Shown here in pieces: positions 17,743 through 26,479 of a stretch of 64,000 nt of DNA. This DNA is from Spartobacteria bacterium UBA695 (GTDB lineage: Bacteria; Verrucomicrobiota; Verrucomicrobiia; Chthoniobacterales; Chthoniobacteraceae): assembly GCA_002298145.1 (NCBI GenBank), contig DBMP01000013.1:1-64000 (forward strand). The letters are read 5' to 3'. A program made the translations under genes and the position numbers. The stretch's first letter is position 1; every line of letters begins with the position of its first letter. The notes below the pieces were generated by a model. It did no database searches. It was not told the origin of the DNA and was given only the letters and a program-made list of their open reading frames with translations.

Positions 17743-19536
17743 ATGAATACCAAAACCACCTTTCTCCTGCTAATCGTGGTCGGCCTTCTCATCGGCGCCA
17801 TCGCCCTTTTCGAACGCAACCGCCCGAGCGGCTTCGCGGCCCGGGACCAATACCTGCTCGTCTTCGATAAAAGCAAAGTCGAGGGGATCGACATCGTCAG
17901 CAACGAAGACCGAGTCGAACTTCGCCGCCGTGGGGCCAAGTGGTTCATCCAGTCCCCCTCCAAAGACCGGGCCAACCCGGCCGCCATAGCCGAGATCCTC
18001 GCCCTGTGCGAATCGCTGACCAAGGAACCCGTCGACGGCTGCCGCAACGCCGACAAAAAGCAGATCAAAGCCTTCGGCCTCGCCAAACCGGCCGTGAGCC
18101 TGAAGCTGATCGGCCGCCGCATGCCCGCCGAGCTGCTGCTCGGCAAGGACACCGCCGTCGAAGGCAAGCTCTACGCCCGCCTGGAGGGTTCCAACTCCGT
18201 CTGGGTCGTCGGCTCCGAACTGCGCAACGTCATGACCCGCAAGCCGGACGAATTCCGCGACCCCACCCTGGCCGACTTCGACAGCTCCTTGGTAAAGAAA
18301 GTCGCCGTCAAGACCCCCGCGGGCGACATCGACCTGAACCGCGACGCGGGCAAATGGTCCTTCGTCAAACCGATCCGGACCCGCGCCGACAACCCCACCG
18401 TCGTCAACTTCCTCAACAGCGTTCTGCGAACCAGAATCAACGCCTTCCTGCCCGAGAACCGGGGCAACCTCAACACCTACGGCCTGAGCGAACCGCGCGG
18501 CAGCGTCAGCTTCCAGCTCCTTGGCCAGTCGCAGCCCGTCGTCCTGGAGATCGGCGCTCGGGATGAGAAAACCGGCGGCGTCTACGGCCGCTTCTCCAGC
18601 CGGGGCGGCATCTGCCTCTTGCCCAAGGAATCCGAGAACATCCTCAAGCTGCTCCCCAACGACCTGCGCGACCGGCAGTTGATCCGGCTCGACAGCGACG
18701 TCATCGACCGCATCGCCATCACCCCGGCAGGCAAGCCTCCCATCAAAATCATCCGCACCAGAGAAGACTGGAACGTGAGCAGCGAGGGCTACGAAACGCT
18801 CCCCTCCATCGTTCCCGGCAACAAGGTCAAGATCATGCAAATGATCGCCGATCTACAGTCGCGGAAAGTCGTCCAGTTCGTCACCGACGTCGCCTCCGAC
18901 CTTGGCAAATACGGCCTCGACCGTCCGCGCGTCCGGGTCACCTTCTCCTCCTACTCGTCTGAAAACACCGCGGAGAGCGAGGCCGGGGAACACCCGCTCC
19001 TGACGCTCGCCTTTGGCAAAACCGAGGGGAACCTGGTCTATGCCCGCGTGGAGAGCGAGCCCTTCATCGTGGCCATCGACGCCTCCGTGCTCGACAACCT
19101 CGGCCTGAGCTGGTCGGCCTGGCGTCAGCTGGCCGTCTTGCGCATCCGCTCAACAGAAATCTACTCGATCACCGTCATCCCCTATTCCGAAGGCCTCGCC
19201 AAGGCACCGCTCAACATCCGGGCCGACCCGGGCGGCAACTGGGCCACGAATGAACGGACCTTCGGCATCGTCAACCGCGACAACACCCGGCGGTTCCTCA
19301 AATCCATCTCCAACATCACCGCCGTGCAATGGACCGACGAGCCCGGCCCGCTGACCCCCTCCTTCATTATCGAATTCGTCACCACCCTGCAGAAGACCAA
19401 TCGGCTCATCCTTGGGGCCACCGCCGAGGACGGCTCCTGCCTGGCCAGCTTTCAGGGCAAGCCGGGCATCTTCCGGCTGGCCGCCTCAGACAACGAGGTC
19501 CTCCACTCCCGGCTGATCGACCCGGTCACGCCGTAG
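17743..19536 (+). CDS. DUF4340 domain-containing membrane-anchored protein
   Basis: 597 residues. A single N-terminal span (FLLLIVVGLLIGAIALFERN) is followed by a long extracytoplasmic region with repeated DUF4340-type units: KAFGLAKPAVSLKLIG near residue 110, NTYGLSEPRGSVSFQLLG near 245, and GKYGLDRPRVRVTF near 390. Each unit has the GL-x-x-P turn followed by a beta pair. DUF4340 genes commonly follow gldG-like genes, as here (58 bp apart). The likely role is as an accessory surface of the ABC assembly; the mechanism is unknown. Confidence 0.84.
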   Translation: MNTKTTFLLLIVVGLLIGAIALFERNRPSGFAARDQYLLVFDKSKVEGIDIVSNEDRVELRRRGAKWFIQSPSKDRANPAAIAEILALCESLTKEPVDGCRNADKKQIKAFGLAKPAVSLKLIGRRMPAELLLGKDTAVEGKLYARLEGSNSVWVVGSELRNVMTRKPDEFRDPTLADFDSSLVKKVAVKTPAGDIDLNRDAGKWSFVKPIRTRADNPTVVNFLNSVLRTRINAFLPENRGNLNTYGLSEPRGSVSFQLLGQSQPVVLEIGARDEKTGGVYGRFSSRGGICLLPKESENILKLLPNDLRDRQLIRLDSDVIDRIAITPAGKPPIKIIRTREDWNVSSEGYETLPSIVPGNKVKIMQMIADLQSRKVVQFVTDVASDLGKYGLDRPRVRVTFSSYSSENTAESEAGEHPLLTLAFGKTEGNLVYARVESEPFIVAIDASVLDNLGLSWSAWRQLAVLRIRSTEIYSITVIPYSEGLAKAPLNIRADPGGNWATNERTFGIVNRDNTRRFLKSISNITAVQWTDEPGPLTPSFIIEFVTTLQKTNRLILGATAEDGSCLASFQGKPGIFRLAASDNEVLHSRLIDPVTP

Positions 19537-19558
19537 GCGCCCGGTGTCTTGGGCGCGA

Positions 19559-19594
19559 GGCGCTCAGCTCCGCGATCATCCTCCCGCGAGCGCC
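19559..19594. terminator. Possible bidirectional hairpin between convergent operons
   Basis: A 7-bp inverted repeat, GGCGCTC/GAGCGCC, with a 22-nt loop between the DUF4340 stop and the phoU stop. There is no T-run, so this is a weak terminator candidate supported mainly by its position between convergent genes. Confidence 0.35.
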
Positions 19595-19603
19595 CGATTT
19601 GCC

Positions 19604-20272
19604 TTACCCGAGGGAAATCTTCCCTTCGTGCCGGATGTCCTGGCCGCTGTAGAGGTAGAACACCTCTTCGGCGATATTTTGCACGTGGTCGGCGGCGCGT
19701 TCGATGGCCTTGGCCACCGTGATCAAGTTGAAGGCGCGCGTCACATTTTCCGGAGCCTCGATCATGAGCTTGATCAACTTGCGGGAAATCCGGCGGTTGA
19801 GCTCATCCACCTCCTTGTCGCGCGGGATCACCGTCTGGGCCAGCTCGTAGCGGGCCTCCACGAACGACGTGATCGCGTCATGGAGCATCTCCTTCATGAG
19901 CGAGGCCATTTCGGGAATATTCTCCACCTCCGTGAGCTGCGGCTCCTGGTTGAGATCCCGGGCGCGGCGGGCGATCTTGGTCGCCTGGTCGGCGATGCGC
20001 TCCAGGTTGCTGGAAATTTTTGAGGCGATCAGCATCAGGCGCGAGTCCCGAGCGATGGGCCCGTGGGTCGCCATGTAGGTCACCACCAGGTCGTCCACGG
20101 CCACTTCGAGTTGATCGATTTCGGTGTCGGAGGCTTCCACGAGGTCGGCGAGTTGGTTGTCGCGTTCCACGACGGCTCTCACCGCCAGCGTCAGGCTGCG
20201 GTCGGTGAGGGTGGACATCAGGAGGAGCGTCTCGCGGATGCGGGCGAGCTGTTGTTCGAAAGGATGGCTCAT
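19604..20272 (-). CDS. phoU: Phosphate uptake regulator PhoU
   Basis: 222 residues made of two three-helix PhoU repeats. Conserved acidic clusters are recognisable in each (DLVEASDTEIDQLE early; VIPRDKEVDELNRR later), and the protein opens HPFEQQLARIRETLLLMSTL. PhoU dampens the Pst transporter and PhoR signalling when phosphate is sufficient. It is the last gene of the porin-pstSCAB-phoU unit, 67 bp after pstB. No phoB/phoR genes are in the window. Confidence 0.93.
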   Translation of the reverse strand: MSHPFEQQLARIRETLLLMSTLTDRSLTLAVRAVVERDNQLADLVEASDTEIDQLEVAVDDLVVTYMATHGPIARDSRLMLIASKISSNLERIADQATKIARRARDLNQEPQLTEVENIPEMASLMKEMLHDAITSFVEARYELAQTVIPRDKEVDELNRRISRKLIKLMIEAPENVTRAFNLITVAKAIERAADHVQNIAEEVFYLYSGQDIRHEGKISLG

Positions 20273-20339
20273 GGGTGAAAAGGATGGAGGCTAAGAGATG
20301 GAAAGGGAAACCGGGGTGGGTGCGCGCGCGGTCTGTGGA

Positions 20340-21164
20340 TCAACCGAATCGTCCCGTAATATAGTCTTCCGTTTGTTTTTGCGTGGGGTTTGTGAAAATT
20401 TTCTCCGTGCGGTCGATCTCGATCAGCCGCCCGAGGTAGAAGAAGGCCGTCAGGTCCGAGCACCGGCCCGCCTGCTGCATATTATGGGTTACGATGATGA
20501 TCGTGTAGCTCTTTTTCAGGTCGAAAATAAGCTCCTCAACCTTGGAAGTGGCGATCGGGTCGAGCGCGGAGCACGGCTCGTCCATCAGAATGATCTCGGG
20601 CTCCACAGCGATCGCGCGGGCGATGCAGAGGCGCTGCTGCTGGCCGCCGGAGAGGCCCACGCCGCTTTCGTGCAGCCGGTCCTTCACCTCGTCCCAAAGC
20701 GCGGCCGCCCGCAGCGAGCGCTCCACGATCTCGTCCAGCTCGGCGCGCTTATTGCGCCCCTGGATGCGCAGGCCGTAGACCACGTTTTCGTAAATCGACT
20801 TCGGGAACGGATTGGACTTCTGGAAGACCATGCCGACGCGCTTGCGCAGCTCGATGGGGTCGACGTTTGGGCCGTTGATATCCGTGCCGTGGACCTTGAT
20901 GGAGCCGTGCTTGATGTGCGACTCGGGCACCAGGTCGTTCATGCGGTTGAAGCAGCGCAGCAGCGTGCTTTTGCCGCAGCCCGAGGGCCCGATGAAGGCC
21001 GTCACCTTGTGGGCGGGGATTTGTAGATTGACCCCGTGCAGCGCGTGGTAGTCGCCGTAGTAGAAGTCGAGGTTCTCCACATCGACGGCATTGGGCGAAG
21101 CGGGAGCCGCAGGCTGCGCGGGCGCGGTCTCTTCTTCTTGCGAAAGCGGTTGAGATGTTGACAT
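20340..21164 (-). CDS. pstB: Phosphate ABC transporter ATP-binding protein PstB
   Basis: 274 residues if translation starts at the ATG of the TAATG overlap with pstA (21164); an ATG two codons upstream gives 276. Features: an Ala/Pro-rich N-terminal tail of about 30 residues, then VENLDFYYGDYHALHGVNL, Walker A GPSGCGKST, signature LSGGQQQRLCIARA, Walker B ILMDEPCSALDP and switch THNMQQA. This is a textbook PstB, whose Q-loop is followed by FQKSNPFPKSIYENV. It energises high-affinity phosphate uptake with PstC and PstA. Confidence 0.95.
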   Translation of the reverse strand: MSTSQPLSQEEETAPAQPAAPASPNAVDVENLDFYYGDYHALHGVNLQIPAHKVTAFIGPSGCGKSTLLRCFNRMNDLVPESHIKHGSIKVHGTDINGPNVDPIELRKRVGMVFQKSNPFPKSIYENVVYGLRIQGRNKRAELDEIVERSLRAAALWDEVKDRLHESGVGLSGGQQQRLCIARAIAVEPEIILMDEPCSALDPIATSKVEELIFDLKKSYTIIIVTHNMQQAGRCSDLTAFFYLGRLIEIDRTEKIFTNPTQKQTEDYITGRFG

Positions 21165-22228
21165 TACCATTTGAGTTTGTTGCGGAGGCGGATCCGCAGG
21201 AGCACCGAGCCGAGCGAGATCAAGAGCACGATCGCGAGGAACACGAAGGCCGTGCCGTATTGCATCCGCTCGGTGTAGGCGTTTTGCGGAATTTTGGAAC
21301 TAACAACGTAAATGTGATAGGGGAGCGCCTGGACGGGCTGGAAGAAGAAGTCCACCCAGCGGTCCACCTCCCACGGGTATTTATCGCGAACCACGTAAGC
21401 CGCCGTGAACAGGATCGGGGCCGTCTCGCCTGCCACGCGGGCGATGCCGAGAATCGAGGAAGTCAGGATGCCCGGGACGGCGTAGGGGAGGACGTTGGTG
21501 CGGATCGTTTGCCACTTGGTCGCCCCAAGGGCCAGCGAAGCTTCGCGGAACCCCTGCGGCACCGCCTTGAGCGCCTCCTCGGACGAAGTGATCACCACCG
21601 GCAGCACCATCAAGGCCAGCGTAAACCAGCCCGCCAGGAGCGAAATGTTCCACTTGAAGTAGACCACGAAAAGCGCCGCGCCGAAGAGGCCGAAGACGAT
21701 TGAGGGCACGCCCGCCAGGTTCACGATGGCCAGGCGGATGAGCCGCATGCGCCACGAAGGCCGGGCGTATTCGCTCAGGTAAATCGCGCTCGCCACGCCG
21801 AGGATGAGCGCGATGGTCATCGAACCCGCCACGAGCAGCACCGTGCCGACGATGCAGGGCAGAATGCCGCCCGCCGAATGGGCGTAGCTTTCCGCCGGGA
21901 TGTCCTCCACGTGCCGCTCGGCCTTGAAGGCGCGGAATTCGCTGTCGCTCAGCTCGTGCTTCTTGCCCTCCCACTCAAAGACGTACAAGGTCGAGGGCTT
22001 TTCCGTGAAGAAGGCCGTGTTGACGAAAGGCCAGTGGGTCGTGAAGACCGTCTCCGAACCTTTGATGCCGATTTGCAAAAAAATGCACGCGGCAGCGAGT
22101 AATACCAGGTAAGTCCCGGTGCGGATCAGCCACAGGGTTGCTTTTTCGCCGTAGTGGGCGGCGTCGCGGCGGTATTGGAACGGATTTTCGAGATCCGGCG
22201 CGGGGCTTGTGAGCGTATCGGTAGGCAT
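21164..22228 (-). CDS. pstA: Phosphate ABC transporter permease PstA
   Basis: 354 residues, longer than the common ~290. A cytoplasmic N-terminus and first span (LVLLAAACIFLQIGIKG) are followed by about 70 periplasmic residues (KPSTLYVFEWEGKKHELSD) before the binding-protein-dependent permease core (ILPCIVGTVLLVAGS, EYARPSWRMRLIRLAIVNLAG). The EAA loop is EEALKAVPQGFREASLALGA. The stop overlaps the pstB start (TAATG). It follows pstC after 6 bp, so the permease genes are translationally close. Confidence 0.93.
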   Translation of the reverse strand: MPTDTLTSPAPDLENPFQYRRDAAHYGEKATLWLIRTGTYLVLLAAACIFLQIGIKGSETVFTTHWPFVNTAFFTEKPSTLYVFEWEGKKHELSDSEFRAFKAERHVEDIPAESYAHSAGGILPCIVGTVLLVAGSMTIALILGVASAIYLSEYARPSWRMRLIRLAIVNLAGVPSIVFGLFGAALFVVYFKWNISLLAGWFTLALMVLPVVITSSEEALKAVPQGFREASLALGATKWQTIRTNVLPYAVPGILTSSILGIARVAGETAPILFTAAYVVRDKYPWEVDRWVDFFFQPVQALPYHIYVVSSKIPQNAYTERMQYGTAFVFLAIVLLISLGSVLLRIRLRNKLKW

Positions 22229-22234
22229 GCTGGG

Positions 22235-23797
22235 TTACCCGATTGAAATTTTGTATTTGCGCACTACCGTCTGGGCCAGCCAGTTGATGAAGAGCGCCAG
22301 GAAGAAGAGGAAAAGGCCCACCATGAAGAGCGCCCGGTAGTGGAGCGTGCCGTTGGCGACCTCGCCCAGCTCCTGGGCCACGATGCCCGTCATCGTGTGG
22401 ACCGGCTGGAACACCGTGCCGATGCCTTCGGTGAAATCCGGGATCGCAATGCGGTTGCCCGCGCAGAGGAGCACCACCATGGTCTCGCCGATCACGCGGC
22501 CAAAGCCGAGCAGCACCGCCGAGACGATGCCCGAGAGCGAGGCGGGCACCAGCACGCGCAAGATCGTCTGGAGCCGCGTGGCCCCGAGGGCGTAGCTGGC
22601 TTCCTTAAAGTGGCGCGGGATGGAGTTGAGCGCGTCTTCGGAGAGGGAAAAGATTGTCGGAATGGCCATCAGTGCCAGGAGCGCCCCGGCCGTGAAGGCG
22701 TTAAGGCGTTCGGCGATGGGGAAGGCGCTGATCCAGGAAAGCGCGTGCCACTGGGTCAGCTGCCGGATGTGTTCGCCCAGCACCGCGATGCCGAAGAACC
22801 CAAGCACCACCGAGGGAATGGCCGAGATGAATTCCAGGTACGGCTTGATGAACTTAGCCTCGGCTGGCTGGGCAAGCTCGCTGACGTAAACCGCCGCGCA
22901 GACGCCCAGCGGCACCGCGATGAGCAGCGCGATGATGGAGACCAGCAACGAACCGGCCAGGAGCGGGAGAATCCCGTACCAATCCTGCCAGAAACTATTG
23001 GTGATCCACTCCGTGCCGAAGAGGAACGAGGTCAAGCTCCGCCACCAGGGCACCGGCGCATCGGCCCGCCAGTTTTTCAGCTTCTCCTCGGTCTCGGGGA
23101 AGGTCTTCAGGTAGGCGCGGACGGCGTTTTGGAAATGTTTGTAGCGCGGCTGGTACTCATGCACCGGGAGCGTGAGCGGCTTCTCCAGCACGACTTCGAG
23201 ATTCTGCTTCAGCGTGGCCACGGCGGCGGTGTAGGCCGGGAAGGTGGCGAGGACGGGGGCCAGCTCGGCCTTGAAATCGACCGTTGCCGTCTTGACCGCG
23301 TCGGCCTCGGTCTTCTTGCCCTCTTTGAGGAGGAATTCGCGCTGTTCGAGCGCGTCGTCGTGGATCTTGGCCTTTTCCTTAATGGCCGTTACCTCGTCGG
23401 TAAGGTCGGAGACGAGGCTGCGCAAGTCCCCCACCGCGGCGTCAAATTGCGTGGCGTAGGTGTCGAACTCTGCCAGCGCGGCCTGGGCCTCCTCCTGGGT
23501 TTTGCCCGCCTTGAGCATTGCCATGATCTGGCGCACCCGCAGGTCCTGCAAACTCCGGTTCAGAGTCGCGTGAGCGGCGGTCTGTTCGCGCATCAGGCCG
23601 ACGTACTCCAGGCCCGCCTTGCGGTAGAGCCGGAGGTTTTGGAGGTTTTGCGGGAAAAACTCGGCTCCCTCCCGGAACAGGAAGAACGTAATAAGGCCGA
23701 GCACGATGATGGCGATCATCGCGTTGCCTCCAAAGAACCCTCTGATAAATGGGTCCAGGCGAAGCCGTCTGCGGTCAAAACGGGTGGGATTTTTCAT
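22235..23797 (-). CDS. pstC: Phosphate ABC transporter permease PstC with large periplasmic insertion
   Basis: 520 residues from the ATG at 23797, against roughly 300-330 for most PstC proteins. After the first span (NAMIAIIVLGLITFFLFREG) comes a ~200-residue Ala/Glu/Lys/Gln-rich, predominantly helical insertion (about residues 50-250), probably coiled coil. The normal PstC core then follows (FLFGTEWITNSFWQ, LVSIIALLIAVPLGV, EAA loop EDALNSIPRHFKEASYALGA, GFGRVIGETMVV). The core looks intact, so transport should be retained. The insertion lies on the periplasmic side and could contact PstS, the wall or a regulator. Confidence 0.92.
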   Translation of the reverse strand: MKNPTRFDRRRLRLDPFIRGFFGGNAMIAIIVLGLITFFLFREGAEFFPQNLQNLRLYRKAGLEYVGLMREQTAAHATLNRSLQDLRVRQIMAMLKAGKTQEEAQAALAEFDTYATQFDAAVGDLRSLVSDLTDEVTAIKEKAKIHDDALEQREFLLKEGKKTEADAVKTATVDFKAELAPVLATFPAYTAAVATLKQNLEVVLEKPLTLPVHEYQPRYKHFQNAVRAYLKTFPETEEKLKNWRADAPVPWWRSLTSFLFGTEWITNSFWQDWYGILPLLAGSLLVSIIALLIAVPLGVCAAVYVSELAQPAEAKFIKPYLEFISAIPSVVLGFFGIAVLGEHIRQLTQWHALSWISAFPIAERLNAFTAGALLALMAIPTIFSLSEDALNSIPRHFKEASYALGATRLQTILRVLVPASLSGIVSAVLLGFGRVIGETMVVLLCAGNRIAIPDFTEGIGTVFQPVHTMTGIVAQELGEVANGTLHYRALFMVGLFLFFLALFINWLAQTVVRKYKISIG

Positions 23798-23855
23798 CCT
23801 TGGGAGAGAATCCACCACCGGGGGCGGGGTGGAAAGCACAGTTTTCTAGAAAGCA

Positions 23856-23888
23856 AGCAACCCGCCGACACAACACCGGCGGGTTGCT
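23856..23888 (-). terminator. Intergenic hairpin between pstS and pstC
   Basis: A 12-bp perfect stem (AGCAACCCGCCG with its complement) and a 9-nt loop, 18 bp after the pstS stop and upstream of pstC. On the minus strand it is followed by a mixed TGCTTTCT tract, and on the plus strand by TTTTT. Its place suits partial termination or mRNA stabilisation that would favour abundant PstS over the membrane subunits. Confidence 0.65.
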
Positions 23889-23905
23889 TTTTATGGACCC
23901 TCTAA

Positions 23906-24715
23906 TTACTTAACCGGAACAAAACCAACCTGTTCAGCAATCTTCTGGCCCTTGGCGCTCAGAGTGAAATCAACGAACGCCTTGGCGGTACCGGCGGGCG
24001 TGCCGTTGGTGTAGTAGAACGTGGGACGGGAGTAAGGATAGCTCTTGCTGCGCACGTCGGCCTGGTTGGGCACTTTGCCGTCCACCGCGGCGACCTTGAC
24101 GCCCGGGGCCTGCGTGTAGGCGAGGCCGACGTAGCCGATGCCAGCCGGGTTTTTGGCCACTTCGGAAACGATCTGCTCGTTACCGGCCATCTTCTGGGCG
24201 CTGCCAGCGTAGTCCTTCTTGCTCATGGCGAGCTCTTTGAAGTCGGCGTAGGTGCCGGACGCGGTGTTGCGGGTGTAGATGGAGATCTTGCCCGGGGTGC
24301 CGCCCACGGCGGACCAGTCGGTGATTTCACCGGTGAAAATCTGTTCGACCTGCTTGGCGGTGAGGTTCTTGACCGGGTTCTTAGCGCTGATGACGATCGC
24401 GATGCCGTCCCAAGCCACGATGGTCGGGCGGAGATCGAGGCCCTTGGCCTGCGCGGCGGAGATTTCCGTCGGCTTGGCGCGGCGGCTGGACATGCCGATA
24501 TTGGCCGTCTGGTCGATCAAGGCGGCGAAGCCGGTGGAGGAGCCCTCGGCGGCGATGTTAAAGGTGGTGCCGGGGTTTTCCGCCTTGAAGGCTTCGGCGA
24601 GCTGCGGGACGAGCTTGGCCCCGAGGGTATCGGAACCCTTGATGACCAGCGTCTCGGCGCTGGCGAGAGTGGCGGTGGCCGCGAACGCGGCGGCAATGGC
24701 GATTAGGTTTTTCAT
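23906..24715 (-). CDS. pstS: Phosphate-binding periplasmic protein PstS
   Basis: 269 residues from the ATG at 24715, with a signal peptide (MKNLIAIAAAFAATATLASA). The phosphate-binding loops are recognisable: IKGSDTLGAKLVPQLAEAF, AEGSSTGFAALI, IGMSSRRAKPTE and the TASGTYADFKE loop. The length is that of the short PstS class. It lies between the outer-membrane porin and pstC. Longer in-frame extensions upstream cross the porin terminator and are not credible. Confidence 0.94.
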   Translation of the reverse strand: MKNLIAIAAAFAATATLASAETLVIKGSDTLGAKLVPQLAEAFKAENPGTTFNIAAEGSSTGFAALIDQTANIGMSSRRAKPTEISAAQAKGLDLRPTIVAWDGIAIVISAKNPVKNLTAKQVEQIFTGEITDWSAVGGTPGKISIYTRNTASGTYADFKELAMSKKDYAGSAQKMAGNEQIVSEVAKNPAGIGYVGLAYTQAPGVKVAAVDGKVPNQADVRSKSYPYSRPTFYYTNGTPAGTAKAFVDFTLSAKGQKIAEQVGFVPVK

Positions 24716-24772
24716 AATGACTTTGGTTTTTTTAGAACAATCTGAGCTGATCTGTCTTTTAAAAGAAGGAAT

Positions 24773-24798
24773 TGCCGGTGCCACCCTTGGCACCGGCA
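24773..24798 (-). terminator. Rho-independent terminator after the porin gene
   Basis: A perfect 11-bp stem (TGCCGGTGCCA with its complement) and a 4-nt loop, followed on the minus strand by ATTCCTTCTTTT. It lies 15 bp after the porin stop and 57 bp before the pstS start, so pstS is reached either by readthrough or from its own promoter in that short gap. Confidence 0.75.
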
Positions 24799-24813
24799 TG
24801 CGTGAAGATTCGT

Positions 24814-26283
24814 CTAGAACTTGATGTTCAGGTCGACCTGGACCACTTGAACGCTGTTCACGTTGGCGATGGCCTGCCCTGCAGTGGCCTGGCCGCCGTA
24901 GAGATCGCGGCGGAGGTTCCACGCATCGTAGTAGGTGACGCCCGCCACGCAGTAGTCGGTGAGGTTGTAGTTGATGCCCGCCTTGACGCCCTGCATGTTC
25001 AGGTAGCCGAGAGCGAAGTCGGAGTCGTTGAGGTTGGGGTCAACCGAGGAGAGACCCGTCTGGCGGTAGTTGGCCAGGATGGACCAGTCGCCGGCCTTCT
25101 TGTTTTCGCCCACCTGGATGCCCGCCAACCAAGCGAGGTCGTCGCGGTCGGAGTGGGTGGAGACCGGGTGGCCCTTGTAGGTGCCGATGCCGTTGAGGCC
25201 GTAGATGTCTTCCGTGCGCTGCTTGCCCGCGGTGTTGTAGGCGATGTCCCACAGGAACTTGGTCTTGAGGCCAAGGAGCTGGAAGGAAACGTCGCCCGGA
25301 GCGGTGATGATCGAGAGATCGCGCTGGGAGCTGAAGAGCGCCGTGCCGGTTGTGACCGTGTAGAGCGAGGTGCCCGTGACGACGGCGGTGCCGGTGGTAA
25401 ACGAGGTCTGGTTATTGAGCACGCCCACGTTACCGTTCGTGTAGGTCATGTAGCCCGGGGCCACGGTGACTTTCACGTTCTTTGTGACTTTGGCGCTGGC
25501 GATCAACTGGGTGGCGAAGAGCCAGGAGTCGGTGCCCGCGTCGTGCGTGCTGTAGTCGTACTTGCTGGTCCAGGCGGCGGTGCCGGCTTCCTTGTTGTCG
25601 GCAAAGGCAAACTGCCCAGCCACGATGCTCAGGCCGAAGGGGCTATCGCTGGAGCCGAGGGCCTTGAGAATGTCGAGTTTCTCAACCGCGCCTACCGGGT
25701 TGATATCGGCGTCCCACACGAGGTCGGTGGTGTAGAACGGGTTGGGCTGTTTGCCGCCGATGACGGTCAGGTAATCGTTGGCCCAGCCGAAGTAGGCTTT
25801 GCTAATGTAAATGTTGTAGTTGCCGAAACCCGCGGAGTTATCCTTGGGGTCGTCGATGGTCTGGTTGCCGCTGTCGGCAGCCTGGGCGGTCTGGAGACCG
25901 ACGCCGCCGAAGAACCCACCGGCGAGGGTGAAGTCGGCACCAAGGCGCAGACGGATGCGCTCACGGCTCTGCTGGGTGTCGTGGGCGTCGTTACTGGCCG
26001 AGGCGATCTGGTTCTGGGTGCTGTCGTACTGGTAACGCAGACGGATGTCGCCGTAGAGCTTCAGGCTCGTAATCGAGTTGGAGAGCTGAATCTTTCCGGC
26101 GTTGGTCTGGGTGTTTTCCTTGATGAGGTCGGCGCGAACGTCCTCGGCCTCCTGGGCGGAGAGGACTTTCTTTTTAACCAACGCGTCGATAAGGGCACTG
26201 CTATCCTGGGCCATGGTTGCTGCGGCGCTTCCGATGGAGAGCGCGCAGGCGAGGGCCCACGTAGTGAGGTTTTTTTGGGTCAT
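24814..26283 (-). CDS. Putative outer-membrane porin, phosphate-regulated
   Basis: 489 residues with a signal peptide (MTQKNLTTWALACALSIGSAAATMAQ). A short helical segment follows (ALIDALVKKKVLSAQEAEDVRADL), as in multi-domain porins. The rest is a beta-rich barrel beginning LKLYGDIRLRYQYDS and ending in aromatic VDLNIKF, the usual outer-membrane assembly signal. The family resembles the 'putative porin' class of Verrucomicrobiota and Bacteroidota. Its position at the head of the pst cluster and the PHO-box-like repeats 84-123 bp upstream suggest a phosphate or anion channel made under phosphate limitation. The substrate is inferred only from context. Confidence 0.85.
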   Translation of the reverse strand: MTQKNLTTWALACALSIGSAAATMAQDSSALIDALVKKKVLSAQEAEDVRADLIKENTQTNAGKIQLSNSITSLKLYGDIRLRYQYDSTQNQIASASNDAHDTQQSRERIRLRLGADFTLAGGFFGGVGLQTAQAADSGNQTIDDPKDNSAGFGNYNIYISKAYFGWANDYLTVIGGKQPNPFYTTDLVWDADINPVGAVEKLDILKALGSSDSPFGLSIVAGQFAFADNKEAGTAAWTSKYDYSTHDAGTDSWLFATQLIASAKVTKNVKVTVAPGYMTYTNGNVGVLNNQTSFTTGTAVVTGTSLYTVTTGTALFSSQRDLSIITAPGDVSFQLLGLKTKFLWDIAYNTAGKQRTEDIYGLNGIGTYKGHPVSTHSDRDDLAWLAGIQVGENKKAGDWSILANYRQTGLSSVDPNLNDSDFALGYLNMQGVKAGINYNLTDYCVAGVTYYDAWNLRRDLYGGQATAGQAIANVNSVQVVQVDLNIKF

Positions 26284-26366
26284 GAGGTCGTTTCTAGTGA
26301 TTTTTCAGCCGCTGCTTCCAGGGCCTAAGCCGGATGGCTGCGACCGGGGCAAGCTGAGGCCCCCTT

Positions 26367-26406
26367 GTGACAGCCCTGTGGCGCAAATGTGACAATCGCG
26401 TGACAA
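26367..26406 (-). promoter_or_regulatory. PHO-box-like tandem repeats (PhoB site candidate)
   Basis: Four 7-mers phased at exactly 11 bp. Read on the minus strand they are TTGTCAC (26400-26406), TTGTCAC (26389-26395), GCGCCAC (26378-26384, degenerate) and CTGTCAC (26367-26373). The known PhoB consensus is CTGTCAT repeated every 11 bp. The block is 84-123 bp upstream of the porin ATG and 74 bp from the divergent permease ATG. The orientation fits activation of the porin-pst unit. Confidence 0.78.
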
Positions 26407-26479
26407 TTCCCCGGCTTGCCCAGGGCGCGGTTTCCGGCGATGCTCAGCTCCGCGATATGAGTCTCTCTTCGCCGCTGCC

